Below are positions 1 to 11,600 of a stretch of 64,000 nt of DNA, in pieces; the stretch's first letter is position 1, and each line of letters opens with the position of its first letter. The notes beneath the pieces are model-generated. The model saw only the letters and a list, made by a program, of their open reading frames with translations. It made no database searches and had not been told where the DNA came from. The DNA is taken from NCBI GenBank assembly GCA_035610835.1, contig CM069442.1:61295431-61359430 (forward strand), in the 5' to 3' direction. Source of the stretch: Ophiura sarsii. Lineage: Eukaryota; Echinodermata; Ophiuroidea; Amphilepidida; Ophiuridae. Both the position numbers and the translations under genes were made by a program.

Positions 1-285
1 TTCCTTCTTTCCTTCTTTCTTCTTTCTTCTTTTCTTCTTTTCTTCTTTTCTTCTTTTCTTCTTTTCTTCTTTTCTTCTTTTCTTCTTTTCTTCTTTTCTT
101 CTTTTCTTCTTTTCTTCTTTTCTTCTTTTCTTCTTTTCTTCTTTTCTTCTTTTCTTCTTTTCTTCTTTTCTTCTTTTCTTCTTTTCTTCTTTTCTTCTTT
201 TCTTCTTTTCTTCTTTTCTTCTTTTCTTCTTTCTTCTTTCTTCTATTTTCTTCTTCTTTTTTCTTCTTTTTTCTTCCAAAAGATG
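1..285. repeat. Pyrimidine microsatellite, 8-bp unit CTTCTTTT
   Basis: Nearly perfect tandem repeat of an 8-bp unit (CTTC followed by four T) from the window edge to about 240, decaying into shorter TTC/TTTC units by 285. One strand is pure pyrimidine and the other pure purine, so triplex (H-DNA) formation is possible. The array continues left of the window, so its full length is unknown. Confidence 0.95.
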
Positions 286-3200
286 ATTTCTTGTGCAGTC
301 CAGCATACTTAGCACCATTACTGTACCAACAGGATTTTTCCAAAACAAACAGTGTCGAACATGTGTTAAAGTAATTAAAAGGTTTTCGGCCCGCGAAGCA
401 ATCCTAAAATTCCCATTGAAGCGGCCCGTTTTAACCGGAACTTCCTAGTTTTACACAAATGGCAGATTGACTTAGTGGTGTGCTCCCCTAGAATTAGTAG
501 GGTGACGCGCTGCATTAAGTAAATATAACTCAAGGCGTGATTGGTGATAAAATCCCTGGTTAAAATGGCGCTGCAGCAGCAACAGCGAGTAAAAAGAGGA
601 TATTACACGAAGAGAAGCGGATATTCCATGAGCAATGGATTCCCCTCTCCTCCTCCGGATGTGTTTTGGAATGTTTGACAATCACTGCGGCCCGTGAATA
701 GTTCTCAAAATCACAATGCGGCCCATATGGTAGAAAAGGTTGCACATGCTTGATGTATATGAAAAAGAAGTTGAATCCCAACTAAAACTTTATGTGTTAT
801 TCAAAAAATAAAGGCTCTGAGAGAAAAATAAGAGAAGACTGAATTGAAGTCACATCAGTTATACTACTTGCAGCAGGATTTTCTTAAAGATGCTTGTTTA
901 ACAACATTATAAGCCTTTCATTGCAATGTTATGTCAATGGGAACCGGTAGGCACTGGTGACAGAAATCAGCGGTCATGCGATGAAAGTGAAGCATGCCGG
1001 TGCTGCTCAAGAAATTTGTCTGGAGATTTCCTAAGTGTGATCGACATTTGTTCATTAAATCACTGACACTCACATGTAATTTGTCAAATTGTTTTCAAAG
1101 GATTATGACAGGGATTATTTGTGCTATTTCTGTTTGGCAGACATCCCCGAGTTCAAGGTAGCAAGGATCATAAGGTGGTTGTGAGTTTGTGTTGGAGGCA
1201 TGAGTACAGATTCATTAAACAAGTCATTAATCCACTATAACTCTTTTCATGACAGAAATATCAGTTCTCACAGCAGATTTTTCTTAATCATAACACCCTC
1301 TTCCCAGATGTTTGCCTTCTATTTCAAAATTAATTAAGATAAATGTAGCCCTAACAATCCCATAAACAATTTTTATTTGATGATTATAACATTAATAATA
1401 TTTTGATCAAATATGTTTACAGGGCTGTCTGTGGTGAATCAATATTTGCAAAGCCATTTGTGCATAGCTTTAAATACAAGAAGTTACTGAATTATAATTA
1501 GTATAGTCCTGCGTTGAATTGTCATCTGGTATGGGGTATTGTTGCAGGGAAATGTTGGCATATTTAGAGAAATTTAAGTTTATATGAAAATTAAGAAATA
1601 ACAGTTTTCTCATATTGAATAATCATGCCACACTGCATCAGTGACATTTGACTTGGTCTACTGTAGTACCTGTTCTGGTACTAGGACACAATCAAGCAAA
1701 GCCATTTCTATAGATATCACATGACACTCCAAGCAATAGTGACTGGCCCCTGAACAGCTATCAAATTAAAGAAAAACTTAAGTTAAGACAGGAGTAATTC
1801 CCCCTCCTCTCCAAGAATGTGTTTGTAGATATTTCTAGCCCTCTAAGGCCATAAAACTGAAGTAGTAAGAACCATTCATACTCATTATGTTGAGTATCAT
1901 GCAATGATGATGGATATTGGAGTTCCTTTAGTAACCCTCCAACTGCATGTCTTCAATGAGGACTTTTAAAGAACGACCCATACACTTACAAAGTAAGGAA
2001 TACGAATGCTAGGGTATTCTAAATCGTAACCTGGATATCAGCTCTCGGTTTGAATCAATGTCAACGTTGACATCGCTGTTGATGAACGCCAAACAGCGGG
2101 AGTATTAATGGGCCGTCACTGAAAGCCATTCATGCATATGAAGAGTGTAAGCTCTTCGTGAGTTTTTTTCAACGACGCCTTGCATATATGCTATTGTTTT
2201 GTATATTTTTTGCTCTGACTTTGTATTGATATGTTGTATATGCAAAATAAATAAACCTGTATAAACCTGTAATAAACCTGTATATGGAACCCCCTCAGAC
2301 AACACTATCACTGCTACACTATCCCATTCTACATGTTCCACACTCCCTATGCCATGTATTTGTGTCACTGAAATGGGCAATATGTCATTGTAATAGCTGT
2401 GTATATATTAATGTCAACATCCATCTTTGTTTTACTATAATACTATAAATAAATAATTATCATTATGAATTGAGTATTAACATTTGTGTACATTAACAAG
2501 CCTCTATTGACTGACTGATAAGAGCACAATGTCCAAATTCAATAGAAAAAATCTAGTTGTTGATTAATTGACTTGATAGTATTTTATGTACACAATGATT
2601 TGAGAAATGACCTCTAGGGCTATTTGACTTTTGGTATTTCAATTATGTGCCATATTAATTTGATTGACTTCAATTATTTTGTTTCTCGAATTATAGAATT
2701 ACATTTTTACAACTTCGACTTTTGGGAGTAATCAGCAAAAAATAAATGTATAAATAAAATGAGTAAATAAATCAATAAATCAACATAAACCAACACATTT
2801 GTCTTATGGGTGGATAGATCCCAGAAGTGGTTGCTGAGGATGTTTTTTATAATTCTCTTGAAACTTTTGGTAACTTTTCAAAAAAAGGTTTGTTACAAAT
2901 TAATTTAAAAAAACTAGATTTCTCAATATGTTTTGATTGCATAATACAAGCCTTAATTGCACAACACAGAATATAGGCCTTCAGCAATCATCACATCAGT
3001 TCCCTTACACATTCTAATAACCTTCCATAGCCTACTGCCAGATTTGCAAATTAACAAAATGGAAATATTTGGTAAAGAATTTGGTCTTAGTTTAGTCACA
3101 TCAAAATGAACCAGATTGACGCCACTTTCAGTGATACCAATTGAGATCAGTTAACAGGATTATATTTCTTAATCAAGCTTTATTAACATAAAAGGTTTCT

Positions 3201-4037
3201 TAAGGATGTTCCTATGGCTAGCAAAAACATCTTGATATTGAAGCATAAGGTAGAGCTGGTTGAGAATATAAAAAGAAGTTCAACAGATGTAACAATTTTA
3301 TGTTATTTTTAATTCTTTTTTTTCCCGGTCAACATGGGGCAGTCTATTTGTTTTAGTTTTTATTGTTTTTTGACGCCCAAGGTGAACTTTTCTATAAACA
3401 TAATTTTGCTCTTATTTTTATTGAAAACTCCATTTGATTCCTGCAGCACAGGAAATAAGGAGAGTTGTATAGCCAACTTATACCAAGTGGCAATACATTT
3501 AGTAAAGTGTGTGAACTTTAAAAAGGTGCATGTATTAGCTTACTTTTAAATAACCTAAAGCTTCCTTAGATAATTAAGTATAATTGATTATGCAGATGTC
3601 TTACAGCCTCCTGCAGCACAGGAAAGTTTCTAATAACTGTAATAAAGAAGCTCCCAATATTTCAGCTTTGTAGAATTTATACATTTTTGTATACAGTTAA
3701 GATTATTGTGGAGCTGAATAAGCTCTATAAAATATCAAAAAGTTGTTTTTGCTAACCATATGAACCACCCACCTTAAAAGTGTTGGTGGGATAGTGAGTT
3801 GAGGCATTGGGATAGTTGAATTAATTCAAGAAATGGACAATGGGAAGGCATGTGGAACACAATTTTTTTAACAGATCATTCATTATTCAGTGTTGTGATT
3901 TGATGAAATTGTGTTGAAATATTTCCCCTCAGATTCCACCAGAGAAAGAATGTATCCCATGTCATGGGTAAATGTGACCGAACGAGAGTAAATGAGGCAC
4001 AATGAAGGAAATATGAATATTGATTTATATCATGATA
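286..4037. other. HPS5 intron interior, no exon recognised
   Basis: No open frame here shows similarity to the missing HPS5 N-terminal propeller or has a good acceptor-donor pair. The sequence is AT-rich. It contains a short triplicated ATAAACCTGT-type motif near 2255-2283 and two copies of CCTGCAGCACAGGAAA (3442 and 3611). Nothing else could be supported. The upstream HPS5 exons presumably lie left of position 1. Confidence 0.6.
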
Positions 4038-4690
4038 ATAAACTCTGCACAAAAAGAAACTAACCACTTTTTTCGAGACACCCTGTGTTTTATTTCTAGG
4101 AGCCTAAATAAATCCAAAATACGGAAAAAAACAGAATTTTCTTTTGCACATTTTGAAACCTCATTTGTTACAATAGCACCAATATTGACGAAGCAGTCTT
4201 CATTTGAATACAAAATGATGCAGTTTCCATTGTTGCACTTAAACCTATAATACCCATTGAATAAAGAATGAGTTACGCAAATGATAAGGATGGAAACTGC
4301 ATCATTTTGTATTCAAATGGAGACTGCTTCATCCATAATTGTGCTATTGTGACAAATGAGGTGTAAAAATGTGCGGGAGAATATTCCGGTTCTTTTGATT
4401 AAACAAAGCCCACGAGCAAAACAAACCTTGCTTATCATCCTTATGCGTATGTGAACTTATTCTTTATTTCATGGGTATAGGGTTAAGTGCAACAATGGAA
4501 ACTGCATCATTTTGTATTCAAATGGAGACTGCTTCATCAATGTTGGTGCTATTGTAAAAAATGAGGTTTCAAAATGTGCGGAAGAAAATTCCGGTTCTTT
4601 TCCATATTTTGGATTTATTTAGGTTCCTAGAAATAAAACACAGGGTGTCTCGAAAAAAGTGGTTAGTTTCTTTTTGTGATGTGTTTATGT
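4038..4690. mobile_element. Foldback (inverted-arm) MITE with a third internal copy
   Basis: A left arm (about 4038-4262) and a right arm (about 4455-4690) are reverse complements at high identity over about 225 bp. A partial extra copy of the right arm lies between them (about 4286-4420). The arm contains ACACCCTGTGTTTTATTTCT, whose ACACCCTGT core is common at mariner-type ends. The open frames here are mirror-image translations of the two arms and are not genes. Confidence 0.8.
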
Positions 4691-4728
4691 ATAAGTTAAG
4701 GGACATTTTGGTACCAAAGTCAATCTTG

Positions 4729-5610
4729 TTAAGGGACCGTTCATTATTTATGGTGGAGGGGGAGGGTTGGGACAAATTCGAGACTCGTATGTTAAAATTA
4801 CCTAACCCCCCCTACAGCTGAAAATGAAAATTACATGACCCCCCCTGCTAACCAGTAGCTTTTTACACCCCCCCCCCCCCTCCTTGAAAAAAATCAACTT
4901 GTCACATACTTAAGGGGGCTGTCTTTACCTTTGGAATTTTGTTCATGGATACGTTGGCAAATTCTGTTTGTGCCCTATCTGAACGGCCAATAATGTTATG
5001 ATGCGCTTCTTTTTATTGTGTGAAATAAGTAATGGCGAGCGTAGCGATCCAGAATTTTTTCTTCATATTTATACATTTTGAGTGGTTTTGTGAGTCTTTA
5101 TAACCCGAACAAGTTAGAACATTCTGAGCAGAAACGTATAATCCAGTGAAAGGTCCTACTTTTGTGAGCATTGGTGCAAAGCTGAGACGAGGTTAAAGCA
5201 TGCAATAAATCACATTTTTAAAAATCATTTAAGGTGATTTTGTAACATTATACATCGTGTGGCACTAATTTCTCGACCGTTGATGATTATATAGATGTTT
5301 TTCCACCATATCGTCGGAGGCACAGAACAAATTTGCTGTCCAGAAGTCGTTTCATAGTAAAAGTTTTTGAAGTCGATATGTTTTAAGAAAATATGCGCGA
5401 AGCGCAGAAAAAAATGGCATTTACACTCCAAAATATCCTCTAAAATCACTCCAATCACCACCATCTTCATAGTTTAAACAAAGTTACACAACCCCCCCCT
5501 GTTAAAGAATAAAAAGTTACATGACCCCCCTATTTCAACATATGAAAGTTACATGACCCCCCCTATAGTTTACCCAACCCCATCCAGCATAAATAATGAA
5601 CGGTCCCTAA
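4729..5610. mobile_element. Non-autonomous element with TTAAGGGACCG ends
   Basis: Terminal inverted repeats read TTAAGGGACCGTTCATTATT at the left and its complement at 5589-5610. Each subterminal side carries several copies of a TTACATGA-type motif followed by six or seven C (around 4830, 5520 and 5550), like spaced transposase sites. No transposase frame was recognised. The 5610 end lies only 33 bp before the HPS5 exon at 5643. Confidence 0.75.
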
Positions 5611-5642
5611 TATGGTTTTCTTGTTGTGCTTTTTTATCCTAG

Positions 5643-5675
5643 GAAACAGTTTTATACAGTCGGCAAGAAACCTCG
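5643..5675 (+). CDS. HPS5: HPS5 exon 1 in window (33-nt microexon)
   Basis: The preceding acceptor is a strong pyrimidine tract ending TATCCTAG and the donor is GTAAGT. The exon enters with one base of a split codon and encodes KQFYTVGKKPR, which continues into DGQFGGC in the next exon. This matches the vertebrate stretch KFWKIGNKERDGEYGAC as recalled. It is the outer part of the N-terminal propeller. The exon is too short to appear as an open frame and was found by phase and homology. Confidence 0.82.
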
Positions 5676-8600
5676 GTAAGTGCATCTTACTTAAAAGGAT
5701 TTTTGATTCTAAGGTATTTTGATTTTGACGAGATTTAAAATGTTACATTGTGTAATTTTTATTGGGTTGTTATGTTATTGATAAACAAATATGTGCATTT
5801 TGTATGAAATTGAATACTGTGATCCTTTTTGTTCTGCTGTGTGTCATGAGAGGAAAAATGTTTTACATGTAATGCAAACAAATGTGATATTTCTCTTAGT
5901 GGGGGGGGGGGGAGACTTACTTCTTTTGAACCCATTAGTATTGCATACATATTCAATGATCAGAGTTAGACCAGGGATTCTATTAATTTTGGGATAGGAA
6001 AGTGCTATACTGATGTACGTAGCGAAAACGGTCCCTTTTGCATATTTACATAAATTAGGGTAATCGTCCGGAATGCGTCCGTGACCGGCGTTTAACGTGT
6101 TTAACAATGTTTAACCAGGTTTAACATCATTTTTGGTCGGCATAGGTTTGGGGGCGCTGTAGATTTACACAGACGACGGTGGCCACGCGAAACCTAAATT
6201 TTGAATTTGTAGTGAATAACACGTAATCGTGAATATTAATCTTATCATTTTGACAAATTCATCATAATTAGAAGAATTTTCATCGTTAACCGGGCGATGA
6301 CTGTTAAAAATAATTCAAAATGGTGCACTCCCGTTGCCATATTGGGTCGTCTGAGAGACGCGTGGCCAGCGTCGCGTCGTCTGCTACAATCACGCCTGAT
6401 CGGTATAGCGCCACCAGTTCTATGCTGACCAAATTTTAATTTAAAAGTGGCTTCCGATCGGCAAGCTGAGTGGCACACCCCTGGTTAGACCTGTATCTCA
6501 CCCATCCCAAGTTAGAACAGAAATTACAGCTAAATTAATTGATTTTTATCAGACTTTTAACAGAAATGTCTTGTGTTTTGTTCTTTCTTTTATAGCGATG
6601 GCCAATTTGGAGGCTGCTTTGTACAGAAATCCGCCACAGAATTCCCTACAATTTACACAGGACGACCTGGCAGTAGGATATGGGAGGTAAGAATGTGTTA
6701 AGAAACTGATGTGATGATTGCTGAAGGCCTATTTAGATGCTGTGTTGTGCACTTTAAGGGCAGTGTCAACCCGGCACTTGTTTCAAAAATTGAATTTCAT
6801 ATTTCTCTATTAATTAATACTTTTATATGTATTCTATCATTACCATCATAAGTAACTAAGCGTAAGCGATTATTTCCCGTTCTTTTGGGTGATTTTAAAT
6901 TGTTGTTTTGGTAAGTTTGAGTCAGGAAAAGGCGCATGGTTATTTGGCGGGAATTTAAGCGGAGTTCCGCGCTTTTCAAATGCTGCGACAGCAGTTCGAT
7001 CATTGCGTCGCGCGCTGAAACTCCCCGCGCGTAATACTAGACGCGCCGCTTAATATCCGCGACGTAGACGCGAAAAACAAAAGAGTGCAAAACAATGTCT
7101 TAAAATGTAAACAAAGGCCAATCTTACGATCATTTAAATTTCAGTTTTCTTCCAATTTCTTCACATTGTGACAATATAAATTGAATCTGATAGTTTATTA
7201 TGATTGTTCATAATAGTATACTCGCTTTTTAGGTCACACGCCCGTGTATTCCGTGAACATTTAGCTTTAAATGGTGGAAAATGTCAATATTTTTACTAAA
7301 TCGATGTTTTCTAGAAGTTCAAATTTGAAGGAATTTTACGAATTTTCAGACAACATAACTAAAAATATATCAAACTATCAGGTAAGCTTTTACTACCATT
7401 GTGTAGAGGACTTTCAGCACTAGGAGGCAATTTTTTATTTTTTTCGATTATGGATTTTAAACTCGGGATATGCATCCATTTCTAGCGAAATGTATGCAAA
7501 AAAACACGACTTTTACACTTTTCCGATGTTTTTAGCAATATTTCCAAAACCAAGCTTTATTTTGGAAAAAGAAAAAATTGCCTCCTAGACAAAATTGTTT
7601 TGTTTACAAAAACGTATATTAGAACAAATTACCATTTTTTATTTTATAGTTATGCTGTCTGAAAAATTTGGGGTAAAAAAATTGCTTTTTGGTTCATTTC
7701 TCAAAATTTAGTTTATTTGGTATCACATTGATATCACCATCGGATTCCTTATCAAATTTCCTTTTTAAAAATGTATACTTTTATGTACTTTTATTCGATA
7801 TTCTCAAACTTAGAAGCAAAAGTTGATCATCAAAATAATAGGGTTGACACTTCCCTTAAGGCTTGTAGTATACAATTAAAACATAAACCATTCAGCATTT
7901 CAACCTAATGGGAACTCAAGCTTTACTTTCTAGGATGTGCCTCTGAAAAATCTATTCCATTTTTCCTAGTTAAGTAGATCCATCAGTATACACAAGATCT
8001 ACATTCCCGACAAATTTAAATACAATGTGTTCAGAATTTGCTTTAAGAAAATAGACAAATTTGTCAATTTTTTCACACAAATCATCCAAATAGTGAAAGA
8101 TGGCTCATTTTGTCATACAGAAATGAATAACCAAAGAAATGAATATCCCCATGTGACTTCAAGCCTTTAGTATTAATGTTTATATTTTCAGGCTAATGTT
8201 GTTGGTCAGGTACAAGCGACTCATCAATTCAAGCATCTACTTGCCATACCACCATTGCCAGTTGTTGGACCAAGGTAAAAATATATCTTCATTTATAATA
8301 TAGTGACTTAATGAGTGTTTTGAGCTCTTAGACCGAATCACTAACCTGCCAAATTTGATTTACACTTGCATTGGTCACTATAGTTTAGTCAGTTCTAAAT
8401 TGGTGAAAAATCTGTGGTTTGTATCTCTCCGTGCACACACAATGGCAATCCAAGCGTACGCAAGCCTTTCTGCATGTGTGCAATTCTGCCTGTGTGCGAC
8501 TTTGGCATATGCACACCTGTTTCATGCAGGCTCCCACTCTTCTGTATTAATTTGCATCTGTAAGAAGGCTTGCCTATTTGGAACTGATTAAACTATAGAT

Positions 8601-11600
8601 CTATTCATAGATCCACTGACCACCCCAATTCAGTGTCCAACAATGGACGATCATCCCATAATCAGGAAACCTAGGGTTGGATTGGATGGATTGAACTGTC
8701 CCCCTCCTTGCTCATGCCAAATACACAGTGGTCAATTACAGTATCATTACTTAGGCTGGTCATCAGATTTATGATTTAGAGAATAAAGGTATTGTTTTTA
8801 GACCGTACCCGTGTTATATTGTCTGACATAAATGTGGACGATAGTATTATTTTAAGTAGAACAACGACGCCGCAGGCGGAGTTGTTCTACGCACTGCAGA
8901 AGTGCGCGTTGTGGAGCAAACCACGCATTGTGAAGGTCGGACACACTGTTAAAACGTAAGCCCCACCTCCCCGTGTACTATTGTCTCATCTAGATGCCGC
9001 CGATTTCTCTGAGAACCAATGAGATTGCTTAAACTTTCTTAGCTGTTTAAGAATCATGAATAGATCTACTATAGTTTAATCAGTTCCAAATTGGCGAGAA
9101 ATATTCGTTTTTTATCTCTCAGTGCGCAAATTTAATCCAAGCATACACATGTGATTATGGCCACACGCACACGGTGTGGGCCACAAGCACGCAACATGCG
9201 TATGATGCACAGTGCGGTTGTTGCCTTCATGCATGCCCACGCCTTTCTGTTCTGTATTCATTCACTGCTGTAAAAAGAGGCTTCAATTTTGTAGATTTGA
9301 CAATCACAATCAGACCATGTTAGATACTAAAGTATGCAGATACAGATGATAATCCAAAATGTTGATTTTTTTGTTATCCGGATAGCTAATGTTCAGACTC
9401 AAATTGTGGCTTTAGGAGTGAGTGATGACATATGATTTTTTGCCCAAAATGTATTCCTCATAGGGAGAGCTACATTTCTGTGTGTGGCTGTTTGTTATCC
9501 CTAAAGATGCCTCCAAGTCACCCAGGCGAGTGAGTGGTCAGTCGTATTTTCTGAAAACTTTGATTTGAAATGGTCTACATTGTATTACTGTCATTCATTG
9601 GCTGCATTTCATGCCATACTTTTAGATATATAATTTTGAAAACACTTTGTAAATTTGATTTCAGCAAATATTGCTGTTGTTAGGGATAGTATATTTATGG
9701 AATATCAACTGACTCTTATTTCATGGGACACTATGTTTGAATTATTATTTTACCATCATTTTCATTCATCATTATTTATTTTCATATGAATTCAGGAAAT
9801 ATCCAGTCTTCCAAGATGCACCCAAACCTCAATCATTCAATTTTCCAGTACTCCGTCCCATGGGGTAAGTACATACGTTTGTAATCTTCTCAGTCTAGAG
9901 TAAGCTAAACCGTTAGAAAACTGTGTCACCTAGTGCAATGAATGCATTGAATGTGCATGGCATGATATACAGTTGCATTGAACCATGAGTATGCAACTTT
10001 GATTACCTTATGCATTTATTGTTAACAAATTATTGACTCATCTTTTGAGAGAAAATACTCTAAGAATGATTTTAATAGACTACTTGTGTTTATTTTTGCA
10101 TTGTCTGTCAGTTTGTGATTAAGTTTAGAGTTCCTATACATTCATCTACATGTAAAAACATCACATGTTCAACATGTTAATAATGGCCGTCTCCTTACCT
10201 GAGCTCATTGCTCCCATATACTCTATGCAGATAAGTTTGAAATCTACCAATAGTCAGCAAGTAGCAGAATGGTCTGTCCCATTTTCTTACACCATTCCCC
10301 TTTGGGAACATGCACAAACATACTTCATTCAATGTATCATGAAATCTTCACTTTCATATTATGCTATCATTTGAAAATTATTATAACACCCTATACATTG
10401 ATATTTTTGTTTCATTAGAAGCCGTTTTTTGCTGACCTGGACAGACAAAGGCGTGTTTGTATTTGATCCCTATGCTGTGGAAATACTGCTATGGACATCA
10501 GACATCAGAGGTATTTTAGATGCTGGATCTCACAAAGGACAGTTGTATTGCTTGCAAGAAAATGGAAGACTACATCGCTACTTCTTGCTGACCATTGAAA
10601 GATGTATTGCAAAACTGTTTGCGCAGAGTATATGGGAACAATGTGCTCAGGTAAGGAGGTGATCATTAATATCATTAACAAAGGGGAATGGTGGAAGAAA
10701 ATGGGACAGACCACTCTGCTACTCGCTGACTATTGGTAGATTTCAAACTTATCTGCATATAGTATATGGGAGCAATGTGCTCAGGTAAGGAGGCGGCCAT
10801 TATTAACAAAGGGTGGCGATAAGAATGCAGACTACATCGCTGCTTCCTGCTGACCATTAAAAGATGTATTGCAAAACTGTTAGTGCAGAGTATATGGGAA
10901 TAATGTGTTCATTTAAGAAGGCGGCCATTATTAACAAAGGGTGACAATAAGAATGCAGACTACATTGCTACTTCCTGCTAACCATTAAAAGATGTATTGC
11001 AAAACTGTTAGCGCAACGTATATGGGAACAATGTGTTCATTTAAGGAGGCTGCCATCATTAACAAAGGGTGGCGATAAGAATACTACATCACTGCTTCCT
11101 GCTGACCATTGAAAGTTGTATTGCAAAACTGTTAGCGCAATGTATATGGGAACAATGGGCTCAGGTAAGGAGGCAGACATTATTAACAATTGCACTGCAT
11201 TTTGTTGAGAGAAACTTGTTCAAGCTTTGTGGAGTGTATTGAAGCTATTATGAATACTTCAGTCATTTCTCGATCAATTAATTTCCCCCACTTATGATTA
11301 ACATTATTTGTTTATTATTTCAATAGCTCTGCACCAGATTCGCATCACGGATAACCCACACAAAGGCGAGACGTCACGTCCCTATCAGCCTTGTCAAGGA
11401 ACTCAACTATCAGCTTCTAGATGAGACCAAAGACTTAGAGTTAGTCAATGCAATGGAAGACTTGACTGAATCCTTTCAGTCAGCATCACCAGGGAATAGC
11501 TCTACAACCAGCAGCAGAAGGAGTAGTCTCGAGTCTTGTGACAGCGTCAGACTTGATTCAGGAATATATCTAATACGCAATAGAAATGACAGTGAGGACT

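Noticed and set aside
4020..4821. Several mirror-image frames encoding KKTNHFFRDTLCFISR-like peptides
   Set aside because: They are sense and antisense readings of the two arms of the foldback element at 4038-4690.
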